Positions 1 to 6,143 of a DNA stretch of 9,475 nt are shown piece by piece. Location of the stretch: assembly GCA_048498415.1 (NCBI GenBank), contig JBEHYA010000076.1, positions 1 to 9,475 on the forward strand, read 5' to 3'. The notes below the pieces were generated by a model, which did no database searches, was not told the origin of the DNA, and saw nothing but the letters and a program-made list of their open reading frames with translations. Positions within the stretch are counted from its first letter, which is position 1; each line of letters opens with the position of its first letter. Source of the stretch: JBEHYA01 sp048498415 (GTDB lineage: Bacteria; Pseudomonadota; Alphaproteobacteria; UBA9219; RGZA01). Both the position numbers and the translations under genes were made by a program.

Positions 1-397
1 TGACGGTGGCTCGACCTCGAGCGCAGGCAGTGACATCAACCGCGGCTTCGGCGGGTTTTACATCGGGCGCGGGCGTGGCCGTGGAAGATGTTGGGGTTGG
101 CGCGACCGTTTTAACATCTTCGGCCACCTGCGCCGAGGGCGCGGCTTTATAGGTATCGGTTGCGACCGGTTGAATGGTTTGGGCAGGTGCAACCGGCGCG
201 GCCTGTGCGGGAGCGGAAAAAAGCGGACGCGGCGCGGCGGTGCGGTTGGCGGGATTATTCAGGCTGTCCTGCATCGCCTTCATCAGATCGGCGCTGGTCA
301 CCTTGCCGGCAGCCAATGCGGATGCGGCCGGCACCATGACTAAAGCAGCCAAGAGAGCCAGACGGATCATATAAGAGAGAGGGCGGCGGGAACGCAT
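1..397 (-). CDS. Exported Ala/Pro-rich protein, N-terminal part (runs off the left edge)
   Basis: An open frame on the minus strand starts at ATG 395-397, or at the in-frame ATG 368-370, and stays open to the window edge, so only the first ~130 residues are visible. From 397 it begins with a basic stretch (MRSRRPLSYM), then a hydrophobic segment (IRLALLAALVMVPAASALAA), a good Sec signal peptide that could be cut after ALA or LAA. The mature part starts with a short polar segment (GKVTSADLMKAMQDSLNNP) and then turns into a low-complexity linker rich in Ala, Pro, Thr and Val. That suggests an envelope protein whose folded domain lies off the window, but nothing visible identifies a family. Neither start has a clear Shine-Dalgarno. 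I prefer 397 because the Arg-rich n-region suits a signal peptide. A plausible promoter lies just upstream (435-463), so it is probably transcribed separately from suhB. Confidence 0.7.
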   Translation of the reverse strand, partial: MRSRRPLSYMIRLALLAALVMVPAASALAAGKVTSADLMKAMQDSLNNPANRTAAPRPLFSAPAQAAPVAPAQTIQPVATDTYKAAPSAQVAEDVKTVAPTPTSSTATPAPDVKPAEAAVDVTACARGRATV

Positions 398-434
398 CAG
401 GGAAATGAACCGGGGTATAACGTCAAACCCGGAA

Positions 435-463
435 ACTCTAGTGAAGTTTTTCAGGAAGAGCAA
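435..463 (-). promoter_or_regulatory. Candidate sigma70-type promoter for the left-edge exported protein
   Basis: On the minus strand TTGCTC (458-463) and TAGAGT (435-440) are 17 bases apart, close to the -35/-10 consensus at ideal spacing. The predicted transcript would start near 428, about 30 bases before the ATG at 397. Found by eye; no competing signal seen in the gap. Confidence 0.4.
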
Positions 464-505
464 AGGGTTAGAAGACGAAGCGGATTCGCGCCACAATCAA
501 TATGC

Positions 506-620
506 GTCATGCCCGCCCCGGCCTTCGCCGGGATAAACTCCGGCGGGCATTCACTATAAGCCAACAGACCAAGATTCTGTTTGGTGGCCTGCCGTGGATC
601 CCCGCCTTCGCGGGGATGAC
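506..620. repeat. Composite palindromic repeat (WIPAFAGMT-type dispersed element)
   Basis: A 115-base non-coding element made of three consecutive hairpins. The first pairs 509-517 with 542-550 and holds an inner hairpin, 517-522 with 527-532. The second pairs 561-568 with 576-584 through one bulged T. The third is a perfect 8-bp stem, 598-605 with 610-617, with a CTTC loop. The outer ends are complementary: GTCAT at 506-510 and ATGAC at 616-620. The right part (TGGATCCCCGCCTTCGCGGG) is a sequence I recognise as a widespread intergenic repeat in proteobacteria; in one frame it reads WIPAFAGMT, a common false-ORF signature. It begins 12 bases beyond the suhB stop, so it would be transcribed at the end of the efp-suhB message and could limit 3' decay. 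No T-tract follows the last stem, so a classical intrinsic terminator is unlikely. The flanking 398-505 and 621-631 hold only the promoter noted above. Confidence 0.8.
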
Positions 621-631
621 AGAATGCTTAT

Positions 632-1429
632 TTAGATCGCCTTGGCGCTGGCGCCGAGGATATCGGCAAGCGTGTTATGCAAGGCGAAGTTGCTGGCCAT
701 GAGGTCGGCGCCGAAGGCCGGGTTTTCACCGGCCTTGAACGGGCTGATGCGCCCGCCGGCTTCCGTGACCAGCAAGGTGCCCGCCGCAACGTCCCATGCT
801 TTCAGGCCGCGTTCCCAATAGCCTTCATAGCGACCTGCCGCCACAAAAGCTAAATCAAGCGAAGCGGCACCCAGGCGGCGCACACCCGCGACCTGCATCA
901 TGATGCGATCGAGTTCCGGAATGAAGTTGGGGTTTTCTTTGCCCTTAAAGGGAATGCCGGTTGCCAACAGGCTTTCGTTTAACTTGGTGCGGCCGGAAAC
1001 GCGGAGGCGATTGGCATTTACATAAGCGCCCGAGCCGCGTTCGCACCAGAACATTTCATCACTGATGGGGTTGAACACTACGCCGGCTTCTACTTTATCG
1101 CCCTTAAGAAGCGCGATGGAGACGGCAAAATGCGGAATGCCGTGCAGGAAGTTGGTGGTGCCATCTAATGGATCAACGACCCAGGTAAACTCAGCGGTGG
1201 GCGCGGTTGATGCGCCCTCTTCCGCCATGAACGCGAAGTTCGGGCGGGCTTTGGTGAGCTCTTCCTTGATGATGGCTTCGGCTTTTGTGTCAGCCGTGCT
1301 CACGAAATCGCCGGGGCCTTTTTGGCTGACCTGCAGATGTTCGACTTCGCCGAAATCGCGAATAAGCCCGCGCCCTGCTTTTTCGGCAGCGCGTGTCATC
1401 ACGGTGAGTAAGGCAGAACGCTGCGGCAT
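632..1429 (-). CDS. suhB: Inositol-1-monophosphatase family protein, SuhB-like
   Basis: 265 residues, about the length of E. coli SuhB. The family's Mg-binding motifs are all visible: E70-E71 in MAEEG, the hallmark WVVDPLDGTTNF at 83-94 (ligands D86 and D89), and the C-terminal AWDVAAGTLLVTEAGG at 211-226 with D213. The family hydrolyses myo-inositol 1-phosphate and related sugar phosphates; in E. coli SuhB also acts in rRNA transcription antitermination, so the physiological role here is open. The ATG follows the efp stop by 6 bases with no Shine-Dalgarno, so translation probably depends on coupling to efp. No catalytic residue appears missing. The family is certain; SuhB rather than another IMPase paralogue is likely from the efp neighbour and length. 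Confidence 0.95.
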   Translation of the reverse strand: MPQRSALLTVMTRAAEKAGRGLIRDFGEVEHLQVSQKGPGDFVSTADTKAEAIIKEELTKARPNFAFMAEEGASTAPTAEFTWVVDPLDGTTNFLHGIPHFAVSIALLKGDKVEAGVVFNPISDEMFWCERGSGAYVNANRLRVSGRTKLNESLLATGIPFKGKENPNFIPELDRIMMQVAGVRRLGAASLDLAFVAAGRYEGYWERGLKAWDVAAGTLLVTEAGGRISPFKAGENPAFGADLMASNFALHNTLADILGASAKAI

Positions 1430-1435
1430 TATGAA

Positions 1436-2002
1436 TTATTTTTTAGCGCGTTCGACGTAGCTGTCGTCTTCGGTCTTCACGACGATCAGTTCGCCGGCGC
1501 TGATGAACGGCGGCACGAGCACGCGCACGCCATTGGAAAGCACAGCCGGTTTATAGGAAGCGGATGCCGTCTGGCCCTTCTGGGCGGGGTCGGCTTCGGT
1601 GACTTCCAGCGTGACATGCTGAGGAATATCGACGGTGAGCGGCACGCCTTCATGGGTGCGCACTTTGCAGATCATGCCTTCCTGCAGGTATTTGCCTTTC
1701 TCGCCAACCACATCGCGGGGCACCATGGTCTGTTCATAGTTTTCCTGGTTCATGAAGGTGAAGTTGTCGTCGTCGCCGAACAGGTACTGCATGTCGGCTT
1801 CGTCGATGAACACTTTCTCGACGGACTCTTGCGTGCGGAAGCGCATGTTGGTTTTCACGCCGGTGCGGGCATCCCGCATATCCACCTGCACAATGGCGTT
1901 GCCTTTGCCGGGGATGATGATTTCGGATTTGATGACGACCAGCAACTTGTTGTCTTGGTCGATCACGTGGCCGGCACGAAGGGTATTGGCATCAACACGC
2001 AT
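1436..2002 (-). CDS. efp: Translation elongation factor P
   Basis: 188 residues, the standard EF-P length, with the three beta-barrel domains expected (about 1-63, 64-127, 128-188). The family signature K-x-A-x4-G-x2-V-x-V-P-x-F-I-x2-G is met exactly at 151-170. The loop that reaches the peptidyl-transferase centre is PGKGNA, with Lys33 in the place of E. coli Lys34, the residue beta-lysylated by EpmA/EpmB; whether those enzymes exist here cannot be seen. EF-P binds between the P and E sites and relieves stalling at consecutive prolines. The ATG at 2000-2002 has an AGGA Shine-Dalgarno (2012-2015) 9 bases upstream. It is first in a two-gene unit with suhB and has a candidate promoter at 2040-2068. 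Confidence 0.98.
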   Translation of the reverse strand: MRVDANTLRAGHVIDQDNKLLVVIKSEIIIPGKGNAIVQVDMRDARTGVKTNMRFRTQESVEKVFIDEADMQYLFGDDDNFTFMNQENYEQTMVPRDVVGEKGKYLQEGMICKVRTHEGVPLTVDIPQHVTLEVTEADPAQKGQTASASYKPAVLSNGVRVLVPPFISAGELIVVKTEDDSYVERAKK

Positions 2003-2039
2003 GGGAATTCGTCCTGAACGTTAATATTAAAGTGGCCGC

Positions 2040-2068
2040 AAGGTAGCGGGGCGGCTTTATTCGCGCAA
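2040..2068 (-). promoter_or_regulatory. Candidate promoter of efp-suhB
   Basis: On the minus strand TTGCGC (2063-2068) and TACCTT (2040-2045) are 17 bases apart. A better -35 match, TTGACT (2068-2073), lies just upstream but at 22 bases, too far for the same -10. The start point would be near 2033, giving a leader of about 30 bases that contains the AGGA of efp. Confidence 0.4.
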
Positions 2069-2073
2069 GTCAA

Positions 2074-2347
2074 AAAGCGCTGAAATCATGTACCTTTTGG
2101 GGCTTCTGGGCATTAACCGTAGCGGCAAGTAAATAGCCGCCCGTTTTGATGGTAAGCTGGCACATGAACATCTCCCCCGTGCCTGTTCTGCCTGATTTAC
2201 GTGATCGCCCAAGGCGATCCTATGCAGTGATGGAGATTTTGCCACCCAGCCGTATGGCGGATAGCGAAATACCGGGCGAACCCGTATCACCACGGCCAAT
2301 CAATCCATTCATCGGTCGGCGTATTGATTTAAAATGTTAGGTGCGTG
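2074..2347. other. Gap between efp promoter and queF: no recognised gene, possible stem-loops
   Basis: Together with 2003-2073 this makes 345 bases without a confident gene. Visible structure includes a perfect 7-bp hairpin with a CAA loop (2203-2209 with 2213-2219) enclosed by complementary hexamers ATCTCC (2170-2175) and GGAGAT (2232-2237), so 2170-2237 could fold as one extended element on either strand. A small hairpin CGGG-CGAA-CCCG lies near 2272-2283. I compared it by eye with what I remember of 6S RNA, SRP RNA, tmRNA and common riboswitches and saw no match. The best coding candidate is the plus-strand ORF at 2164-2340, listed separately. No clear terminator for queF is visible. Confidence 0.4.
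2164..2340 (+). CDS. Doubtful small ORF, 58 residues, unknown
   Basis: An open frame from ATG 2164 to TAG 2338-2340 in the otherwise empty queF-efp gap. The translation (MNISPVPVLPDLRDRPRRSY onward) is rich in Pro, Arg and Ile, with no signal peptide, membrane segment or known motif. In its favour: it ends 7 bases before the convergent queF stop, as real convergent genes often do, and it overlaps no other gene. Against it: no Shine-Dalgarno, no convincing promoter, and it covers the potential stem-loop at 2170-2237, which a structured RNA would explain equally well. An earlier TTG at 2146 and ATG at 2149 would add 5-6 residues but have no better ribosome site. Treat as a hypothesis. Confidence 0.25.
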   Translation: MNISPVPVLPDLRDRPRRSYAVMEILPPSRMADSEIPGEPVSPRPINPFIGRRIDLKC

Positions 2348-2809
2348 TCAGCCACGGCCTTTGTAGGAAGGCACGCCCTGCTCCGGCAGCCACACGTCCT
2401 TTGGCAATTTGCCGGATTGCCAGAACACATCGATGGGAATGCCGCCGCGCGGATACCAGTAGCCGCCGATACGGAAATAGACGGGCTTTAACAGCGTGGT
2501 CAGGTCTTTGCCGATTTTCACGATGCAGTCTTCGTGGAAGGCGCCGTGGTTGCGGAAGGAAAAGAAGTAAAGTTTCAGCGATTTGCTTTCGACCAGCCAT
2601 TTGCCCGGCACGTAATCGATCATGATATGCGCAAAATCCGGCTGGCCGGTGATGGGGCACAGCGAGGTGAATTCCGGCGCGGTAAAACGCGCCACATAAT
2701 GCGTATCGGGATGCGGGTTCGGCACACGCTCCAGCACCGCATCTTCCGGGCGGAGCGGGACTTTTACGTTTTGACCGAGTTGGGAAACTTTTGGTTTCGT
2801 TTTGGGCAT
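2348..2809 (-). CDS. queF: NADPH-dependent 7-cyano-7-deazaguanine (preQ0) reductase
   Basis: 153 residues, the single-domain (B. subtilis YkvM-like) form rather than the doubled E. coli form. It reduces the nitrile of preQ0 to the aminomethyl group of preQ1, the last free-base step before insertion into tRNA for queuosine. Cys51 in FTSLCPITGQPDFA is the thioimide-forming cysteine, and Asp58, seven residues on, matches the C55/D62 spacing of B. subtilis. The QueF motif VESKSLKLYFFSF (73-85), which includes E74, is followed by H92-E93, the substrate-binding His-Glu pair. The T-fold is complete. No strong Shine-Dalgarno precedes the ATG at 2807-2809. A TATATT -10 lies about 29 bases upstream, so it likely has its own promoter. 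No other queuosine gene is in the window. Confidence 0.97.
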   Translation of the reverse strand: MPKTKPKVSQLGQNVKVPLRPEDAVLERVPNPHPDTHYVARFTAPEFTSLCPITGQPDFAHIMIDYVPGKWLVESKSLKLYFFSFRNHGAFHEDCIVKIGKDLTTLLKPVYFRIGGYWYPRGGIPIDVFWQSGKLPKDVWLPEQGVPSYKGRG

Positions 2810-2837
2810 AGGGTAATCTAGCGAAATGCGGAATGGA

Positions 2838-2865
2838 AATATAGCCCGGTTAGGCTTGCAGGCAG
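2838..2865 (-). promoter_or_regulatory. Candidate promoter of queF
   Basis: In the 62-base gap between the 612-residue gene and queF, the minus strand has a strong -10, TATATT (2838-2843), with a weak -35, CTGCCT (2860-2865), 16 bases upstream. The start would be near 2831, giving a leader of about 22 bases. Confidence 0.4.
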
Positions 2866-2871
2866 CGCCTT

Positions 2872-4710
2872 CTATTTTTCAAGTTTGGCGGCAGGTTTTT
2901 TGGGCTGACGCTTAGGCCGCGCAGATTTGCCGTGGGTGGCATAGACGCTTTCTTGCCGTAGCTTAGAGGTGAAGGCGGGTAACGCATCGTAGGCCACAAA
3001 GGGTTGCGTGCGGCGGCCAGCAATCATTTCTGCCTTACCGTCATGATCTGCGAATGCTTTTAGCGTTTTCTTATCCGAGAATAAAGTCAGGTCATAATAT
3101 TTGAGCCACACATCGGCAAAATCCGCTGCCATGGCCATAACTGTTGTAGATCCCGGCGCGACATTATCTTCTACGGCCGCAGCTATTGTGTTCATAAGCG
3201 TATAAACATTGTTCTCAACGCCCGCCATTTTGATAAAACGTTTATCGGCGGCCGCGATTTTTTGCAGCGTGCTGTGGCTGGGATAGCCGATATATAATTG
3301 GCCGCGGAAAATTTTTTCGCGGTCACCTGCGGTGAGAAGATCGCCAGCGGTCGCGCGGATATGGCTGCTGGCTTCGGTCAGCGCCATCGACATGCGGTTC
3401 AGCGCCGTAACAGGATCGACATCCAGCTCCAGCCGGTAGAGTCCCGCGATGTGATAGTTGGCAAAAAGCTGGCCCGCATCAATTGCATGGCGTTCATGCG
3501 GCTGCTTGTTGTAGCCGTTCGAAAACTCGCCGAAGTCTTTAATGCTGCGGCTATAGCGCATATTGCCAATTACCCATGCCAGAGCCGCTTTTAATTGGTC
3601 TTCGTCGCAATCAATCGTCGCCATGATGGCATCAATAACATCGCTATCATTGCGCGCCGCGGCCTGCATATGATGCGTGCGTTCATGGGCGCTGTAATAC
3701 ATGGCTTCGTCATAGCCTTCATCGATCGGCCCCGCGCCACGGATATAACCGACGATGCCGGTTTCAGGATCTCCGGCTATCAGCGTGGAATAGAATGCTG
3801 CTCCGCCTGCTGTGCTTTCACGCGGGTCAACCAGCTCATAATAGCTGGGCGGTACTTTGCGCGGCAGATAGCCACGATTAACGACCTGGGCCAAATGCCG
3901 CACGATATCGATGTCTCTTAAGCCTGACCATTTTTTATAGGCTTCAAGGCATTTGAGGCCGAAGGCGCGGTCTTCCTTTTGCAGACGATTGTACCAATTA
4001 TGGCCTTGGTGCTGATGGTATTTTTTGAGCACTGCCGGTGTTTCGCTTGAAGCATAAACACTATCGATAAATTTGAAGACGAACGGGCGCCGATCATCGA
4101 TAAAGTTCGCCCATATGGTTGCGATCAGCCCTTGAACGCCTTTATAGGAAAGGCCATCAAGCACGCGTGTTGACCAATGGCCTTGCTTGTCCCGATCAAA
4201 AGTCACATCGGCTAGATGGCGCTTGAGATAGAGGTTAAGCCCCTCCTCCATCTGCAAAAGATCGTTCAAATTATAGGGGCGCGCTTTTTTGAGTTTGGCT
4301 AAACGGACCGGCGTAAGCATGTAAATCGGGGCAATGAAATCGACAATGCCTTTATGGCCAAAGGCCCACGCCATTCGGAGCACATCGGAAATAAAGGCTT
4401 CATCTTCATTGGAATCAATAAGGCCCGATGCTGCCTGCGCTACAACCAGATATAGTGCGGCTTCAAAGGTAGGGAGCTTGTCTTCCGCATGGTCATAGAT
4501 GAAGGCAGGCACACGGCGGGTGAAATTACGGCGCGGTGTGTGGGCTTCGAGCTGATTATAATATTCTTCGTAATCAAAATGGCTGGCGGTTAGCACCGCC
4601 TCTTTGACGAGACGAAACAGCTCGCGGGCAAGCTCGCCTCGTGTTGGCGGCAGCTCGGATTTATCCTTAAGCGGTTTGTCTTCTTTATAAAGTGGATCGT
4701 CGTTGGCCAT
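2872..4710 (-). CDS. Unassigned 612-residue protein with an HExxH metallopeptidase-type motif
   Basis: I do not recognise the family. The protein has no signal peptide or clear membrane helix and ends in a Lys/Arg/Pro-rich tail (SARPKRQPKKPAAKLEK), so it looks cytoplasmic or nucleic-acid associated. Residues ~1-280 are mostly helical, with charged and aromatic patches. A central segment contains AHERTHHMQ, an HExxH motif at H342-E343-x-x-H346, in a helix-like context as in zincins. About 60 residues later comes PHERHAIDAGQ (404-414), where E406 or D411 could be the third zinc ligand. This suggests a gluzincin-like metallopeptidase, inferred from motif only. ATG 4708-4710 has no Shine-Dalgarno, but an in-frame TAG lies two codons upstream, fixing the longest start. 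Hand counts give 23 G+C of 60 at both 3061-3120 and 3181-3240, against 41 of 60 at 8161-8220 in murA, though 4081-4140 has 34 of 60. It lies just past the 3' end of tRNA-Phe, a position where acquired genes are often found. Confidence 0.85.
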   Translation of the reverse strand: MANDDPLYKEDKPLKDKSELPPTRGELARELFRLVKEAVLTASHFDYEEYYNQLEAHTPRRNFTRRVPAFIYDHAEDKLPTFEAALYLVVAQAASGLIDSNEDEAFISDVLRMAWAFGHKGIVDFIAPIYMLTPVRLAKLKKARPYNLNDLLQMEEGLNLYLKRHLADVTFDRDKQGHWSTRVLDGLSYKGVQGLIATIWANFIDDRRPFVFKFIDSVYASSETPAVLKKYHQHQGHNWYNRLQKEDRAFGLKCLEAYKKWSGLRDIDIVRHLAQVVNRGYLPRKVPPSYYELVDPRESTAGGAAFYSTLIAGDPETGIVGYIRGAGPIDEGYDEAMYYSAHERTHHMQAAARNDSDVIDAIMATIDCDEDQLKAALAWVIGNMRYSRSIKDFGEFSNGYNKQPHERHAIDAGQLFANYHIAGLYRLELDVDPVTALNRMSMALTEASSHIRATAGDLLTAGDREKIFRGQLYIGYPSHSTLQKIAAADKRFIKMAGVENNVYTLMNTIAAAVEDNVAPGSTTVMAMAADFADVWLKYYDLTLFSDKKTLKAFADHDGKAEMIAGRRTQPFVAYDALPAFTSKLRQESVYATHGKSARPKRQPKKPAAKLEK

Positions 4711-4772
4711 GGCGAACTAAAATGAGTAGCCCGTAACTATGGCGCGGAATGCTGAAATTAATTTATGAAAAA

Positions 4773-4848
4773 TGGTGCCTGGGCCCAGATTTGAACTGGG
4801 GACACACGGATTTTCAATCCGTTGCTCTACCAACTGAGCTACCCAGGC
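4773..4848 (-). tRNA. tRNA-Phe (GAA)
   Basis: A complete 76-base cloverleaf on the minus strand: acceptor GCCTGGG/CCCAGGC (7 bp), D-arm containing AGTTGGTAGA, anticodon stem ACGGA/TCCGT around loop TTGAAAA with anticodon GAA, five-base variable loop GTGTC, and T-arm CCCAG-TTCAAAT-CTGGG. The 3' end ACCA is encoded. It decodes UUC/UUU. It lies downstream of yacG with its own promoter at 4872-4901. No terminator hairpin is seen after it, only a short T-run (ATTTTTC) at about 4766-4772. Confidence 0.98.
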
Positions 4849-4871
4849 ATATTGGTTAAAAACCGGGCCCA

Positions 4872-4901
4872 CTTATAGGCGATGGCCGCCTGCTTTGGCA
4901 A
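4872..4901 (-). promoter_or_regulatory. Candidate promoter of tRNA-Phe
   Basis: TTGCCA (4896-4901) and TATAAG (4872-4877) on the minus strand are 18 bases apart, among the best promoter-like pairs in the window. The start would be near 4866, about 17 bases before the mature 5' end at 4848, giving a short leader for RNase P to remove. The -35 lies 7 bases beyond the yacG stop. Confidence 0.55.
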
Positions 4902-4905
4902 GCGG
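4886..4905 (-). other. Hairpin between yacG and tRNA-Phe, overlapping the tRNA promoter
   Basis: Three bases past the yacG stop the transcript can form an 8-bp stem (4898-4905 with 4886-4893, one G-U pair) with a 4-base loop. No T-tract follows (CCATCGCC), so it is not a standard intrinsic terminator. It may protect or delimit the 3' end of the infA-yacG message. The same bases carry the -35 and most of the spacer of the tRNA promoter. Confidence 0.5.
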
Positions 4906-4908
4906 GCA

Positions 4909-5079
4909 TTATTCCTTATCTTCGGCGCTTTCCGGCTCGTCTTCCGGCGCTTCGGCAGCGGGAATGGCGTAGCTGCCTTGCAGCCATTTACCTAAATCTT
5001 CGTCGGCGCAGCGCTTTGAACAGAAGGGCGCAAATTCCTTAACTGAGAGCCGGCTGCAAATGGGGCATTTACGTTTCAT
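4909..5079 (-). CDS. yacG: DNA gyrase inhibitor YacG (zinc-binding)
   Basis: 56 residues, within the usual size of this family. The treble-clef-like zinc site is CPIC (Cys5, Cys8) and FCSKRC (Cys20, Cys24), followed by the family pattern ADEDLGKWLQGSYAIP (25-40). The C-terminal tail is acidic and disordered-looking. YacG binds GyrB in E. coli and inhibits gyrase. The ATG at 5077-5079 overlaps the upstream ribonuclease stop as ATGA, and GGA lies 9 bases before it. The same frame is open up to 5277, but the extra 66 residues are low-information, antisense to nothing and co-directional within the ribonuclease gene, and lack family similarity, so the short start is chosen. Confidence 0.95.
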   Translation of the reverse strand: MKRKCPICSRLSVKEFAPFCSKRCADEDLGKWLQGSYAIPAAEAPEDEPESAEDKE

Positions 5080-6143
5080 GCCGCAATTTCCGCCAGGCTT
5101 AAACCGCGCCGCGCACGGCTGATTTCGCACAGGCCCATGCGGGTGAAACCGTAGATGTCGCAGGGCAACGCATCGCTGGCTGCGATATCGTATAAAACAT
5201 TCAGCACCGCCTGCTGATCTTCGCGCTGGCGGGTTTTGAGAAAATCGATTGTGATCAGGCCGCCGATGTTGCGCCATTTGATGTGCTGCATGATGAGCTT
5301 GGCGGCATCCACATTCACTTCGACAAACCGCGTACGCTCGCCCGCATTCACATCGATCACATTCAGGGTTTGCGTGCGTTCAAAAATGATGCTGCCGCCG
5401 TTTTGCAGGGCGAGCTGCGGGGCGCGGAGCGCGGCATAAAAATGTTCCAGATCATATTGATCGAAGGCGTTCTTCACGTAAGTAACGTTGAGGCTGGCCA
5501 GCAGGCTGGGCCGCGCGGCTTTGAGATAGCTGGTGGGAAGGCCTGTCCCCTCCTCCGCCACCACTTTGAAACCGGGCGCAGAAGCCGCGCTTAAAACGGC
5601 CTGTTCAAAGGCGCTGGGCGCGGTGACGCCTTGGTCAAACGCCAGATTGGAAAGCTCGGCAGCTTCAGCCGCCACGGCATCGGGCGCAGCATTCACGGCG
5701 GCACGGCGCAGCACCCAGCCACCATTATGGGCGGCAAGAATACTGCCCACGCGCTGCTGGGCTTGATCGCATTCGCCATCGGCCATGCGGCGGGAGAAGT
5801 TCAGGCCTTCGCCATCCGGCTGATAAATTAAATAGACGCCGGGCAGGCTGATGCTGCGGGTCAGGCCCGGGCCTTTTTGTTCCCGCGCTTCGCTTTTGAT
5901 TTGTACGGCAAGGCTGTCGCCCGCCTGTAGGCCTTCGGCGCCATTCAGAAAACCGTTGCCGTTGCCAATATTCACAAAGGCACCGCGACCGTTAGGCATC
6001 ACGCGATCCACCTTGCCCATTAGCACGCGGCCGCTTTGCGGCGGGTTTTTGACGGGCGCAAAGAAACAATCCTGCGGCTTGCCATTATCGGTAAGAATAG
6101 CGCGTTCAATGCCGTTCTGCTGATCGTAGTTAAGCGTGGCCAT
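5076..6143 (-). CDS. rng: Ribonuclease E/G family protein, short alphaproteobacterial type
   Basis: 355 residues, far shorter than E. coli RNase G (489) or RNase E (1061). An N-terminal S1-like RNA-binding part is visible around 38-70 (GRVLMGKVDRVMPNGRGAFV). The catalytic DNase I-like part follows, with the Mg-binding aspartates in LNVIDVNAG (D264) and GLITIDFL (D300), matching E. coli D303 and D346. The spacing is 36 rather than 43, a short deletion after IDVN. The chain ends shortly after the GFTRMGLCEISRARRG block (332-347), so the Zn-link cysteine pair and small domain of RNase E/G are absent. It likely cleaves single-stranded AU-rich RNA 5' ends, but assembly and target are inferred. Start ATG 6141-6143 has AAGGA (6153-6157) 9 bases upstream and overlaps maf by 14 bases. 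Confidence 0.92.
   Translation of the reverse strand: MATLNYDQQNGIERAILTDNGKPQDCFFAPVKNPPQSGRVLMGKVDRVMPNGRGAFVNIGNGNGFLNGAEGLQAGDSLAVQIKSEAREQKGPGLTRSISLPGVYLIYQPDGEGLNFSRRMADGECDQAQQRVGSILAAHNGGWVLRRAAVNAAPDAVAAEAAELSNLAFDQGVTAPSAFEQAVLSAASAPGFKVVAEEGTGLPTSYLKAARPSLLASLNVTYVKNAFDQYDLEHFYAALRAPQLALQNGGSIIFERTQTLNVIDVNAGERTRFVEVNVDAAKLIMQHIKWRNIGGLITIDFLKTRQREDQQAVLNVLYDIAASDALPCDIYGFTRMGLCEISRARRGLSLAEIAA

Noticed and set aside
1..374. Plus-strand reading frames at the left edge
   Set aside because: They are shadows of the Ala/Pro-rich exported protein, which has a convincing signal peptide and promoter on the minus strand.
502..702. 66-residue plus-strand ORF containing WIPAFAGMT
   Set aside because: It is the accidental translation of the palindromic repeat and runs into the 3' end of suhB on the other strand.
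1616..2017. Long plus-strand ORF opposite efp (133 residues)
   Set aside because: Exact antisense of a fully conserved EF-P; the His/Val/Phe-rich composition is the shadow of EF-P codons.
2057..2299. 80-residue minus-strand ORF between queF and efp
   Set aside because: It covers the likely efp promoter, has no ribosome site, and its composition is not protein-like.
4894..4910. Intrinsic terminator after yacG
   Set aside because: A good stem exists but no T-tract follows, so it is listed only as a hairpin.
5080..5277. N-terminal extension of yacG by 66 residues
   Set aside because: It lies inside the ribonuclease gene in another frame; the YacG family starts at the Met before the CPIC motif, where ATGA coupling also fits.
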